Shown one piece after another: positions 8,345 through 17,310 of a DNA stretch of 57,654 bases. Under the pieces are notes generated by a model. The model was not told where the DNA came from. It searched no databases and worked only from the letters and a program-made list of their open reading frames with translations. Every line of letters begins with the position of its first letter. Positions within the stretch are counted from its first letter, which is position 1. A program made the translations under genes and the position numbers. This stretch comes from Flammeovirgaceae bacterium (GTDB lineage Bacteria; Bacteroidota; Bacteroidia; Cytophagales; Cyclobacteriaceae), in NCBI GenBank assembly GCA_023251155.1, contig JAHEZH010000001.1:120694-178347 (forward strand), written 5' to 3'.

Positions 8345-10459
8345 TTATGAAAGCGACTGAAACACAATAAAAGCGGAGAGATAAGCCAGACCGGTCATGT
8401 AGGCCAGTTGGATCATCGGCCATTTCCATCCTTTGGTTTCTCTTTTTACTACTGCCAGGGTGCTCATACATTGCATGGCAAACGTGTAGAAGACGAGCAG
8501 CGAAAAACCGACCGCGGGAGTGTAGCGAGGTTCACCTGTTTCCGGATTTATTTCAGTGCGCAGCCGCTCTTTTACAGTGGTTTCGTCTTCCGTACCTCCC
8601 AGACTGTAAATGGTCGCCAAGGTTCCTACAAAAACTTCGCGTGCAGCGAATGAGGTAATCAGCGCAATCCCTATTTTCCAATCGTACCCTAAAGGTCGAA
8701 TGGCCGGCTCTATCGATTTGCCGATAATACCCGCATAAGAATGCTCCAGTTTATATGCGGCTATCCGGTTTTCCAATCCCTCTTCCGTGAGGCGCTGGTT
8801 GGCCACCGATTCCAATACATTCTTTTCTGCATTTTGCAGCTTATCGCCCGGACCATAGCTGGCCAGTACCCACAAAACAATAGAGATTGCCAAAATTACC
8901 TTGCCTGCTTCAAATACAAACGACTTTGTTTTTTCGATGATGGTCAGTCCTACATTTGACCACTTCGGACTGCGGTAAGTGGGCATTTCCATAATCAGTA
9001 AGCTTCGTTCTTTGGCTTTGATAATGAATTTCATGACCAGGGCAGAGCACATGGCCGCAGTGAAGCCGAGAAGATATAATCCCATCAGCACAATTCCCTG
9101 CATATTGAAGATTCCGAAGTGACGCTCTTCGGGAACAATCAGCGCCACAAGAATGGCGTAGACCGGGAGTCGGGCGGAGCAGCTCATGAAAGGTGTTACA
9201 AAAATGGTAATCAGCCTGTCCTTCCAGCTTTCGATAGTACGCGTGGCCATGATGGCTGGAATAGCGCAGGCAAGACCGGAGATAAGCGGAACTACGCTTT
9301 TGCCATTCAGGCCCACTTTACGCATGATTTTATCCATCAAAAACACCACCCGCGCCATGTACCCCGATTCTTCCAGTATGGAAATGAATGCAAACAATAT
9401 TGCGATTTGCGGAATAAAGATGACAATACCACCTATACCCGGAATGATTCCCTGAGTAATCAAATCAAATACCGGCCCTTGCGGCAAATGAGTCGCCATC
9501 CATTCGGCCAGGTGAGCGAAGCCCAGATCGATTAAATCCATTGGCAACTCTGCCCATGCAAAAATGGATTGAAACACCAGGAAGAGTAATGCAAAAAAAA
9601 TGAGGTATCCCCAGATCTTATGTGTTACAATCGCATCAATCCGTTTCGAGGTCCTTTTCCATTCATTGTTAGCCGACTTAACAATGACTTTATTCAGAAT
9701 CTCCTGAATGGCTCCAAAGCGTAAAATGGTTTCGGCTCCCTGGTATTTGCCGGGAAATAATTGGTAGTGGTTTGATACCTCTGTTATGAACGCCCTCTCC
9801 TCCTCGCTCAGGGATACCAGACTTTTGGTCTGTTGAAGAAACTGGTAAGCGACATAATCATTTGCCAGGTGGAAGCGCTCTTTGATTTTTTCGGTAGCTG
9901 GTTTCGCTTCCTTTTCTATAGGGTAGAATTTCTTGGAAGAAGCAGGAAGCGGGGCGGCCATTAGTTTCTTTAGTTCTTCAATACCATGACCATTTCGGGC
10001 GTTGATCATCACCACCGGAACATCGAGTTGTATGGCAAGCTTGATCAGATCAATGCTCAGTCCGGCCTTAGCCGCCTGGTCCATCATATTAAGAGCAAGA
10101 ATGACAGGTAATCCAAGATCAATAATCTGTGTCAGTAGCAGCAGGCAGTTTTTGAGATTGGTTGCATCTGCAATCAGTACGACACGATCCGGGTAGAGTT
10201 CATTTTTTTTGTCAGCCAGAATTTCCGTGACTACTTTTTCATCCAGGGTGCGCGGATAAAAACTGTAAATACCGGGTAAGTCGATGATCTGAGCCTGGGT
10301 GGCAGGATTTAACTGGCATAAGCCTGTCCGTTTATCCACCGTAACTCCGGGAAAGTTTCCGATTTTCTGATTTAAACCCGTAAGCTGATTGAAGAGGGAA
10401 GATTTGCCGGCATTCGGTTTTCCTACCAGCGCTATTTTAAACTTATTGATTGTAGCCAT
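8345..10459 (-). CDS. feoB: Ferrous iron transporter B
   Basis: FeoB is the inner-membrane Fe(II) importer. This 704-aa copy has the N-terminal G-protein domain with G1 (GKPNAGKSS, residues 14-22), the T-containing switch I (GNFPGVTVDKRTG), G3 (DLPGIYS) and G4 (NMMD). About eight transmembrane helices follow from residue 280 and carry the Gate motifs, including SGLACAIPAIMATRTI and SCSARLPVYAILV with the conserved Cys, and a second gate-like stretch near TSFAAREVFVGTLATIYS. The ATG overlaps the last base of feoA, so the two are translationally coupled. The length and absence of a FeoC-like tail are normal for Bacteroidota. Confidence 0.97.
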   Translation of the reverse strand: MATINKFKIALVGKPNAGKSSLFNQLTGLNQKIGNFPGVTVDKRTGLCQLNPATQAQIIDLPGIYSFYPRTLDEKVVTEILADKKNELYPDRVVLIADATNLKNCLLLLTQIIDLGLPVILALNMMDQAAKAGLSIDLIKLAIQLDVPVVMINARNGHGIEELKKLMAAPLPASSKKFYPIEKEAKPATEKIKERFHLANDYVAYQFLQQTKSLVSLSEEERAFITEVSNHYQLFPGKYQGAETILRFGAIQEILNKVIVKSANNEWKRTSKRIDAIVTHKIWGYLIFFALLFLVFQSIFAWAELPMDLIDLGFAHLAEWMATHLPQGPVFDLITQGIIPGIGGIVIFIPQIAILFAFISILEESGYMARVVFLMDKIMRKVGLNGKSVVPLISGLACAIPAIMATRTIESWKDRLITIFVTPFMSCSARLPVYAILVALIVPEERHFGIFNMQGIVLMGLYLLGFTAAMCSALVMKFIIKAKERSLLIMEMPTYRSPKWSNVGLTIIEKTKSFVFEAGKVILAISIVLWVLASYGPGDKLQNAEKNVLESVANQRLTEEGLENRIAAYKLEHSYAGIIGKSIEPAIRPLGYDWKIGIALITSFAAREVFVGTLATIYSLGGTEDETTVKERLRTEINPETGEPRYTPAVGFSLLVFYTFAMQCMSTLAVVKRETKGWKWPMIQLAYMTGLAYLSAFIVFQSLS

Positions 10460-10680
10460 CAGTTAAAAACAGAAATAGTGGCAGCTTCTTCCAAACGCAA
10501 AGACAAGTCGTAGCCAGAAACTGAAATACAGATTGGATCTCCAAAAGGGGCTGTGAAATTAAACTGAACTGCTGTGCCGGGAAGCAAGCCCATCTCCATC
10601 AGTTTTAAAGAAAGAAATTCATCAGTAAACCCGGATATCACTCCGATTTCCCCCGGAACCATCTCAGCCACATTTTTCAA
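10459..10680 (-). CDS. feoA: Ferrous iron transport protein A (TTG start)
   Basis: FeoA is a small SH3-like cytoplasmic partner of FeoB. The 73 residues show the family pattern PGEIGVISGF, LSLKLMEMGLLPGTAVQF and DPICISVSGYDLSLRLEEA. The frame has no upstream ATG before an in-frame TGA. The TTG at 10680 gives an N-terminus that aligns with relatives of the MKxLADLxxGE type, while the first ATG (10662) would remove that helix. I therefore prefer TTG. It overlaps feoB by 1 nt. I see no convincing Fur box in the 78 nt upstream. Confidence 0.93.
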   Translation of the reverse strand: MKNVAEMVPGEIGVISGFTDEFLSLKLMEMGLLPGTAVQFNFTAPFGDPICISVSGYDLSLRLEEAATISVFN

Positions 10681-10758
10681 ATTACCGCTATTTAGATCAA
10701 TTCAAAACAGCGGCAAGATAAGAGTGACTTCAGTGAGAAACAATTCAGAATGAATAAA

Positions 10759-11661
10759 TCAATTAAGGCCTTTATCCAATTCGCGGGATGCCAGTGCAAT
10801 TAATCGAACACAACTTTTATACGTTTCAGGGTTTACGTTTTCAAAGTCATCGGTGGGCTGGTGATAGTCTTTGTGGTCAGCCACTCCGAAATAGATGAAA
10901 GGAATTTTAGCGGAATGAAAAGGACCATGATCGGATGAAAAAACCCAGTAATCAGATCCCTTGTCTTTTTCTGCGTCATCGTGCCCGAAAACGATTTTCA
11001 CTTTTTCCGGAGCAGTTACTTTTTCAATAAACGGTTTCAGCTGTGGATAGAGAAAGGTTCCACATGCTACCAGTTCATTGGCATCTGCACGCGCCACCAT
11101 ATCCATATTGATATTGGCTACTATTTTATCAATTGCTACGGGTGGATTTTTCACAAAAGCTTTGGCTCCCTGAAGACCCATTTCCTCCGCGTCAAAAGCG
11201 GCAATGATCAGATCATGCTCCGGTTTGTTTTTTTGATAGTACTCGGCCAGCGCTATCAGCGCACACGTGCCGGAAGCGTTATCGTCTGTGCCATTATAAA
11301 TTTTTTCTTCGTGAACTCCCACATGATCGTAATGTGCCGAGATGACGATATACTTTCCGCTTTTTGATGTGCCTTTGATCCAGCCGGCGAGATTGATTCC
11401 GTTTACCTTAGTACCCGACCGCGAAGTAAATTCAAAAGGCAGATCATAGCTTTCACCTAATGGAAGTACTTTCAGTCTGGTAAACTGCTCTTTGATGTAT
11501 TTTCTTGCTTGCTCACTTCCTTTCGATTCCGGCTTCCGTCCTTGCAGTGCATCCGATGAAAGGTATTTCAGGTTATCAATCAACGCTTTTTCATCAAATA
11601 ATTGTTGGGCGGATACCGCGTGGCCTACCAGTAACGTTAGTATAAAAATCAGTTTTCTCAT
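10759..11661 (-). CDS. Secreted M28 family zinc aminopeptidase
   Basis: This 300-aa exported metallopeptidase has a signal peptide (residues 1-18, cleaved after VSA). M28 enzymes use two zinc ions to cut N-terminal residues from peptides. The expected ligands are present in order: His in VISAHYDHVG (near residue 110), the bridging Asp in NGTDDNASG, the catalytic Glu pair in DAEEMGLQGA, Asp in NINMDMV and the last His in KDYHQPTDDFENV. It is divergently placed from a 54-codon gene starting 28 nt away. Peptide scavenging in the periplasm is the likely use. Confidence 0.93.
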   Translation of the reverse strand: MRKLIFILTLLVGHAVSAQQLFDEKALIDNLKYLSSDALQGRKPESKGSEQARKYIKEQFTRLKVLPLGESYDLPFEFTSRSGTKVNGINLAGWIKGTSKSGKYIVISAHYDHVGVHEEKIYNGTDDNASGTCALIALAEYYQKNKPEHDLIIAAFDAEEMGLQGAKAFVKNPPVAIDKIVANINMDMVARADANELVACGTFLYPQLKPFIEKVTAPEKVKIVFGHDDAEKDKGSDYWVFSSDHGPFHSAKIPFIYFGVADHKDYHQPTDDFENVNPETYKSCVRLIALASRELDKGLN

Positions 11662-11689
11662 TTCGTATTTAATTCAGAACTTATCGGAT

Positions 11690-11854
11690 ATGCAATCAGA
11701 GAAAAAGAAAAAGAATAAAAAAGAACCCAAGGTAAAAATTCCTCTTCCTCCAGCCGATACTAAAACGGATACCAGGGAAGAAGAACTTCTATCCGGATTT
11801 GATTTTGGTGGACTAACTTCCCGTGATTTGAAAAAGAATCTCGGCTGCGGATAA
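11690..11854 (+). CDS. Small charged protein ending in an NLGCG motif
   Basis: This 54-aa protein has a very basic N-terminus (KKKKNKKEPKVK), a proline-containing linker, an acidic middle and a C-terminal motif FDFGGLTSRDLKKNLGCG. It has no signal peptide. The ATG at 11690 follows the divergent peptidase start by 28 nt, and the stop is 74 nt from the convergent isomerase gene. I recall similar tails of the DLKKNLGCG type in small unnamed Bacteroidota proteins, but I cannot confirm that here. A terminal Gly-Cys-Gly is unusual and could be a modification or metal site. Function unknown. Confidence 0.6.
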   Translation: MQSEKKKKNKKEPKVKIPLPPADTKTDTREEELLSGFDFGGLTSRDLKKNLGCG

Positions 11855-11871
11855 GTTTCTTGGTAATGAAA

Positions 11872-11900
11872 GAAGTGTTGATGAGTTCCACCAACACTTC
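11872..11900. terminator. Stem-loop between convergent genes
   Basis: GAAGTGTTG (11872-11880) is a perfect complement of CAACACTTC (11892-11900) around an 11-nt loop. It lies between the convergent small NLGCG gene and the isomerase-like gene and may terminate both. There is no T-run. Confidence 0.45.
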
Positions 11901-11927
11901 AGTTATCAAATCATTCCGTCGGATAAA

Positions 11928-12842
11928 TTATTGATATCCCCATTTCTTCATTATTGCCAGGTCTTCTTTCACCGAAGCAAGAGGTGTTTTGCCCTGATAC
12001 GATTCCTGCTCAATGATAAAATGAATTGTTCCGCCTGACTTGCGGCCGATGTCAATTACCTCTTTGACATTCACTATACCTGTACCCAATACGGTACTTT
12101 CATATTTTTCATTACCTTCTTTGGCAGGTATCTCATCTTTCACATGCATGGATACAAAACGTCCCGGATATTTTTTTGCAATGTCAATTGCCTTAGCTCC
12201 GCCATTGTAAAGATTACCGGTATCTAATTGCTGAATGACCAGTTCAGGATCCGTACTTTGTAAAATGATGTCATATAACGTGGTGTTGTTCAACTGCTCA
12301 CTAAACTCAAAATCATGATTGTGATAACCGAACTTCATTCCTGATTTTTTACACAGCTCCCCCGATTTGTTAAACAGATCCATGAGTGACTTGAGCTGGT
12401 CATAGTTTTTTCTGACAGCACCGTCCATCGAAGGGCTGATCACAAACTGCTGACCGACCGTGGCAGCATCTTCTACCAGGTTTTTCCATACGTCTGTAAA
12501 ATCTTTTTTCGTCTCATCCCAATGGTTTTTGCTTAACACGGTGTGCCCACTTGGCATTTTCAAACCGAGGTCATCCAGTATTTTTTTAAATTCTTTGGCA
12601 GAGTAGCCATAGAATTTTCTATCCACATAGTTAGCGTGTTCTACATTTTTATATCCCATCGCTGCTAATTGTTTAAGCGTGCCGAGGGGATCTTTTTTCA
12701 TATCATCACGCACTGAATAAAGCTGAACACCCACCAGTTCCTTGGAGGCAGGTTTGGCAGCAAACAATGAATTGGATAGGAAGGATGCACTGGCCAGACC
12801 GACAGCGCCTCTTTTCAAAAAGTCTCTTCGTGATGTTGTCAT
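11928..12842 (-). CDS. Tat-exported sugar phosphate isomerase/epimerase-like protein
   Basis: This 304-aa TIM-barrel protein belongs to the xylose-isomerase-like superfamily. The N-terminus carries a twin-arginine signal (TSRRDFLKRGAVGLASA), so it is exported folded, probably with its metal already bound. The barrel begins at VGVQLYSVRDDM (near residue 38). Likely metal and acid/base residues lie in MPSGHTVL, FGYHNHDFEF, QQLDTGNL, VSMHVKDE and FIIEQESY. Such proteins act on sugars or inositols, and the substrate is not evident. It is a single gene with no sugar-utilisation neighbours. Confidence 0.9.
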   Translation of the reverse strand: MTTSRRDFLKRGAVGLASASFLSNSLFAAKPASKELVGVQLYSVRDDMKKDPLGTLKQLAAMGYKNVEHANYVDRKFYGYSAKEFKKILDDLGLKMPSGHTVLSKNHWDETKKDFTDVWKNLVEDAATVGQQFVISPSMDGAVRKNYDQLKSLMDLFNKSGELCKKSGMKFGYHNHDFEFSEQLNNTTLYDIILQSTDPELVIQQLDTGNLYNGGAKAIDIAKKYPGRFVSMHVKDEIPAKEGNEKYESTVLGTGIVNVKEVIDIGRKSGGTIHFIIEQESYQGKTPLASVKEDLAIMKKWGYQ

Positions 12843-13054
12843 GCGTGTTTTTAAGTTAAGAAGGTAAGTTTAGCGAATTATAAACAGCATAAAAACTCTT
12901 TTTACACCGATTGCATGACTGTTTTTGGCAGCAATTTTTTATTCAATATCAGCACAAACATTACGCACAGGTTGTTTTTAGGTTAATAGACACATTAGTG
13001 CTTGAACCTGAGGGTATTGATTTACGTTATTTGCAATGTCAACCACTACGACAA

Positions 13055-13258
13055 ATGAAACATTCACCGAAACTGGCCATTCTTCAAAGCCTTGATGCAA
13101 TGGATCAATTACAGATGGAGGAAGTTATGCTTTACATCAAGGGTTTGCTGAACAAGCCTTCCCAGGCGAACGATTATCAATCGTTCAAGCGTGAAGCCAT
13201 GAAAGAAATTCGTCAGGCCTTGCGCCAGGAGAAAAAAGGCTATCAGATTTCGATCTGA
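13055..13258 (+). CDS. Conserved-looking small helical protein, unknown
   Basis: This 67-aa protein starts MKHSPKLAILQSLDAMDQLQ and continues with EEVMLYIKGLLNK and a basic helix EAMKEIRQALRQEKKGYQISI. The pattern (QSLDxMDQ...VMxYIxGLL) resembles small amphipathic two-helix proteins that bind DNA or pair as antitoxins, but I recognise no family. The frame could be extended to 12911, but the extra residues look non-coding (Cys/His/Gln-rich), so the ATG at 13055 is preferred. It stands alone between two minus-strand genes. Confidence 0.5.
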   Translation: MKHSPKLAILQSLDAMDQLQMEEVMLYIKGLLNKPSQANDYQSFKREAMKEIRQALRQEKKGYQISI

Positions 13259-13348
13259 GTCTGGCCTCAAGTTACGGATTGCTGTGGGTGCTTATTCAGG
13301 TGCTCAGCAGGATTCTCTTCCCCTTTTTTATTCAGAATTCACCCCATT

Positions 13349-14788
13349 TTATTTTTGAGCAGGTAGCGGTGGTGGCCCATCCGGAATGTATGCTTTATAG
13401 ACGTGGCCATTTTTTCGTTTATCAAATTCGAGTCTGATCTCTTTTCGTAGCTGCTCGTCTTCAAATAGATCCACCATAGTCATTGCCAGTGATTTTGCAG
13501 CAAGCACCAGTCCCTTATGACCAATCGACATTCCACCGCAGGCCACTACTGACCAGCCGTGCCACGCTGTATTGGCAGGAGCGGTCGTTGCTACCAGAGT
13601 AATTTCGGGTACAATCCAGCTGATGTCGCCTACGTCTGTCGAGCCGCCTACCGGATCGGGTGCCGTTTCCTTTAACGGATGGATTGCTCCATTCAGTCCG
13701 GTCTGCTCCCCTCCACTCACTTCCTGAATTTTTTTCGCGAAAGCAATTTCTTCCGGTGAATAAATGATCGGTCCAAGTAGTTCCAAATTTTTCTGTAATG
13801 CGGTGGCCCCTCTCCTGTTCACCAGCAATTCGTAGTCTCCTGTCTGCACGGTCACTTTTACTTCCACACCGGCAATCATGGCCGCACCGTTAGCAATCTC
13901 TTTGACTCTGGTAAAAACTTCTTCTACCACGTTACGCTTACTATCTCTTACCCACATCCAGATTTTAGCATATTCCGGTACCACATTAGGAACATCACCT
14001 CCGGCCACAATTGCATAATGCATGCGCACCGTTGGGCGTACATGTTCGCGCAGCATATTCACTCCATCCGTAAATGCTTCAAGTCCATCCACCGCACTTC
14101 GTCCATTCCATGGATCGGCAGCAGCATGAGCGGCCTTGCCTTTGAATTCCACAATAAAATCAACCATCGCCTGTGAGCTTTGGGTACTCGCAGCGATTTC
14201 GGTATCGGGATGCCAGTCGAGGCAAACGTCCAAATCATCAAACAACCCTTCACGTGCCATATAAATTTTTCCACCCACTGCCTCTTCAGCAGGTGTGCCA
14301 TAAAAACGAATCATACCTTTTAGTTTTCCTTGTTGTATGAGTTCCTTCACGGCCAGAGCCGCACCCAGACTTCCTGCCCCAAAAAGATTATGACCGCAAC
14401 CATGTCCGGCTGCACCCACTTCATAGGCTTCTTTGGTAGGTTGTGCTTTTTGGGAAATTCCCGGCAGGGCATCGTACTCGCCCATAATACCGATGACCGG
14501 CTTACCAGATCCATATTCTGCAATAAAGGCGGTAGGCAAACCGGCCACTCCTCTTTTTACTGTAAAGCCCTGCTCTTCGGCATAATCTGCCAGCACTTTT
14601 GATGACCTGTATTCTTTCAAAGCGGTTTCGGCATAAGTCCAGATCTGATCGCTCATCTGAATCAGTTCTTTCTGATGCTTTTCTACTGATTGAATCGCTG
14701 TCGTCTTGTTGGAATTACGTTTTTGCTTTTGAGCCAGCGAGATGCTAATGGAAAAATACAGGAGCAGCAGTAAAACAGAAATGCGCAT
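13349..14788 (-). CDS. Secreted M20 family amidohydrolase (AbgB/HipO-like)
   Basis: This 479-aa zinc amidohydrolase has a signal peptide (residues 1-19, cleaved after SLA). Motifs for the two-metal site are GEYDALPG (near residue 103), GHGCGHNLFGAGS (near residue 128) and TPAEEAVGGKIYM (catalytic Glu, near residue 164). The dimerisation domain follows near EFKGKAAHAAADPWNGRSAVDG. The overall layout, including GGSTDVGDISWIVP and TAWHGWSVVACGG near the end, matches p-aminobenzoyl-glutamate hydrolase subunit B rather than peptidases. It likely removes acyl or aminoacyl groups in the periplasm. A coiled-coil/HhH gene ends 23 nt upstream of its start. Confidence 0.9.
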   Translation of the reverse strand: MRISVLLLLLYFSISISLAQKQKRNSNKTTAIQSVEKHQKELIQMSDQIWTYAETALKEYRSSKVLADYAEEQGFTVKRGVAGLPTAFIAEYGSGKPVIGIMGEYDALPGISQKAQPTKEAYEVGAAGHGCGHNLFGAGSLGAALAVKELIQQGKLKGMIRFYGTPAEEAVGGKIYMAREGLFDDLDVCLDWHPDTEIAASTQSSQAMVDFIVEFKGKAAHAAADPWNGRSAVDGLEAFTDGVNMLREHVRPTVRMHYAIVAGGDVPNVVPEYAKIWMWVRDSKRNVVEEVFTRVKEIANGAAMIAGVEVKVTVQTGDYELLVNRRGATALQKNLELLGPIIYSPEEIAFAKKIQEVSGGEQTGLNGAIHPLKETAPDPVGGSTDVGDISWIVPEITLVATTAPANTAWHGWSVVACGGMSIGHKGLVLAAKSLAMTMVDLFEDEQLRKEIRLEFDKRKNGHVYKAYIPDGPPPLPAQK

Positions 14789-14811
14789 GGTTAGTAATAG
14801 GGTGGGAAAGT

Positions 14812-15606
14812 CTATAACTGTCGTTTCTTTTCCTCTTCAAAATTTCTGGCCTGACTTACCCAGTTATCGCGCTCGATACGGCCAGGGAAAAATTTGATGG
14901 CGTTGGTTACTTCTTCTATGGTGGTGGGTGTGAATTCACTGATCTGGCGAAAGGAATAAATACCCAATGCATTTAGTTTTTTCTCCAGTGCAGGGCCGAT
15001 CCCTGCTATCAGTTTCAAATCATCTTTAGGCGGTAATGTAAATGTTCTCGTTACCCTGGATTGTAGCGTCTCTATTTCCGCCTGCGCTTTTTCCATTTCA
15101 CTCTTCAGACGCAAGTTGTTTTCCGCTATCTGTTCATACTGGCTTTGCAGGATATCGGTTTTTTTCTGTAGCTGATGTGATTCTTGCTGTGCCAATTGCA
15201 GCTGACTTTGAAGAGCAACGATGTTTTCTTTCAATCGTTCTTTATCCTGCGCCTGCATTTTAAAATCGTCACGAAAACTTTCCTGTGCCCGCAATAACTT
15301 GTTTTGAATCTGAGTCACCTCTTCTTCTACCCGTTGTTTTTTTTCGATCAGTATTTTTTTCTCTTTTTCAACACGAATGATTTCTTCGGACTGATGGGCG
15401 ATGGTTCCTTCGCGCAATTGCCACCCGATGGCCAAACCAATGAAGCAGGTCACTAAAAGCATCAGCAACAGTTCAATGATCCACAGTGCACTTGATATCG
15501 CCGGGGCCTGAAAAAATCCGACCCCTTTCATCTGATAGATGTATACTTCAGCACATACAATACAAGCCACTAAAAACAGAATAATAAGAAAGTAGATAGT
15601 TCTCAT
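14812..15606 (-). CDS. Membrane-anchored coiled-coil protein with C-terminal helix-hairpin-helix domain
   Basis: This 264-aa protein has two transmembrane helices (about residues 4-22 and 38-62), a long charged coiled coil rich in Glu, Gln and Lys (about residues 70-195) and a C-terminal HhH domain (DDLKLIAGIGPALEKKLNALGI at about residues 198-219, with key motif GIGPALEKKL, then FPGRIERDNWVSQARNF). The C-terminal module is the predicted 5'-DNA-nuclease/HhH type also found in ribosomal L21-linked and membrane proteins. It may bind DNA or another protein, but nuclease activity should not be assumed because no nuclease domain is seen. The topology would place the HhH domain in the cytoplasm. 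Confidence 0.8.
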   Translation of the reverse strand: MRTIYFLIILFLVACIVCAEVYIYQMKGVGFFQAPAISSALWIIELLLMLLVTCFIGLAIGWQLREGTIAHQSEEIIRVEKEKKILIEKKQRVEEEVTQIQNKLLRAQESFRDDFKMQAQDKERLKENIVALQSQLQLAQQESHQLQKKTDILQSQYEQIAENNLRLKSEMEKAQAEIETLQSRVTRTFTLPPKDDLKLIAGIGPALEKKLNALGIYSFRQISEFTPTTIEEVTNAIKFFPGRIERDNWVSQARNFEEEKKRQL

Positions 15607-15679
15607 TGTTGTTTAGTTGCGCACAATTTAATGGATTTTGAAAAAGAATCTCAATTCAGTAGGTATTAATGCCGTTGTT

Positions 15680-17125
15680 CTAATGCGTATCTCTCATGAG
15701 CTGCTCAAAAAACCATAGTGAAGTCTGATAGCTTTGCAGGCTCACCCGCTCATCAATGCCGTGGAATCCGATGGGATCAATCATCGGACTGAACTTGATG
15801 ATACCTTTTGATACCTGGTCGAAATACCTGGAGTCAGAACCACCTATCATCAGGAAAGGTGAACCCGCTATGTCTTTATAAACTCTTTTCGCTATCACGT
15901 CTATTTTTTTGTAAGCATAACTTTCATTGTCGGTGACTGACGATGGTTCGGATAAAAATGATCTGGCCATATCGATGTGAACACGATCATCATTTATGGT
16001 TTGTTCTATTTTTTCGATGATGACGGACGAGCTGTCGCCCGGAAGTAATCGAAGATTAATCGTGGCAACCGCGATCGTTGGAACAACATTATCTTTCACA
16101 CCGGCATTAATAATCGTAGGTACCAGCGTGGTTCGAATCATGGCATTACCCGGTGCTGATTTTTCATAAATACCAATTACCATCGGCTTGAATAACCAGG
16201 TATTTGCAAACGCCATCTTTTGTAGGAAGTTCATTTCCGGCCCAAGGTATTCTATAAATCCCTGTGTGGAGGGAGAGAAGTTAGGTTCAAATGGTTTCTC
16301 TCTGAGTTTTACAATTGCCCTGGTGAGAATATCAATTGCGGTTTCTTTCTCGGGCATAGAAGAATGGCCGCCTTGTTTTTCTACTGATAACTCTAATGAA
16401 AGGTATCCTTTTTCACTGGTACCCATCAGCGCCACGGGCCTGGTCATACCGGGTACTTTTTCCAAAGAGATAATTCCTCCTTCGTCTAGCACGAGATCGG
16501 CCTGCACTCCTCTTGATTTTAAAAGTGCCGCTGCTGCCTGTGCACCTTTCCCTCCCATCTCTTCATCATGTCCAAAAGAAAAATAGATTGTTCGCTCGGG
16601 TTGAAAATTTTCTTTCAGCAATTTCTCAGCCGCTTCCATGATGGAGATTAAATTGATTTTATCATCAACCGTACCCCGACCCCAGATAAACTGATCTTTT
16701 ACAACGCCCGCAAAAGGATCAACCGTCCAGATTTTTTCGGTGCCTTCTTCTATGGGTACCACATCCTGATGCGCCATCAATACGATCGGGTTAAGCTCCG
16801 GATTTTTTCCCTCCCATCGATAAAGCAATGCGTACTTGAGAAGAACTTCTTTTTTCAGTTTCTGATGAACAAGCGGATATGTTTTTTCAAGAAACCGATG
16901 AAAGCCTAAAAACTGGGAAGAGTCAAGACGCGATGTATCTCCATACGAAATGGTTTTGAAATGCAAGGCATCTGTAAAATGTGTAAGCGCTTCGTCAGAA
17001 GTTTCGGGAGCAACAAGCGAAGTGACAACTGCCTGCCTTGATGAAAAACGAAACGTATTGAAAAGCACCGTGCCGATCAGTATAACGACTAATGCCAGTA
17101 CAACAAACAGTATGCGCTTTATCAT
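15680..17125 (-). CDS. M20 family carboxypeptidase (CPS1/yscS-like), membrane-anchored or secreted
   Basis: This 481-aa zinc carboxypeptidase has one N-terminal hydrophobic segment (residues 4-24). The conserved M20 motifs are VLMAHQDVVPIEEGTEKI (metal His, near residue 118), WGRGTVDDKINLI (bridging Asp), FSFGHDEEMGGKGA (catalytic Glu), LVLDEGG and the C-terminal MIGGSDSRYF region with PIGFHGIDERVS (final His). The internal lid domain begins at LSVEKQGGHSSMP. Carboxypeptidase S-type enzymes release C-terminal residues from peptides or act on N-acyl amino acids. It lies 73 nt upstream of the HhH gene on the same strand. With the M20 amidohydrolase and M28 peptidase nearby it forms a loose peptide-degradation group. 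Confidence 0.92.
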   Translation of the reverse strand: MIKRILFVVLALVVILIGTVLFNTFRFSSRQAVVTSLVAPETSDEALTHFTDALHFKTISYGDTSRLDSSQFLGFHRFLEKTYPLVHQKLKKEVLLKYALLYRWEGKNPELNPIVLMAHQDVVPIEEGTEKIWTVDPFAGVVKDQFIWGRGTVDDKINLISIMEAAEKLLKENFQPERTIYFSFGHDEEMGGKGAQAAAALLKSRGVQADLVLDEGGIISLEKVPGMTRPVALMGTSEKGYLSLELSVEKQGGHSSMPEKETAIDILTRAIVKLREKPFEPNFSPSTQGFIEYLGPEMNFLQKMAFANTWLFKPMVIGIYEKSAPGNAMIRTTLVPTIINAGVKDNVVPTIAVATINLRLLPGDSSSVIIEKIEQTINDDRVHIDMARSFLSEPSSVTDNESYAYKKIDVIAKRVYKDIAGSPFLMIGGSDSRYFDQVSKGIIKFSPMIDPIGFHGIDERVSLQSYQTSLWFFEQLMRDTH

Positions 17126-17310
17126 GGTGATGGAGTCACTTTTGGATTGTGCTCAAAGTAAAAATTAATAACGACATTCAGACAACCACCGGAGCCAACT
17201 ACCCGAAAAATGATGATTTCGTGGATAGGTTGTGTGTAACTCGCGGTATTTGTGTTTAAAAAGGTGCGATTTGAAAATGTTGAAAGCAGACCGGAATCGC
17301 TTGAAGAAAA

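Noticed and set aside
10681-10758. Fur box upstream of feoA
   Set aside because: No 19-bp GATAATGATAATCATTATC-like inverted repeat could be recognised in the gap.
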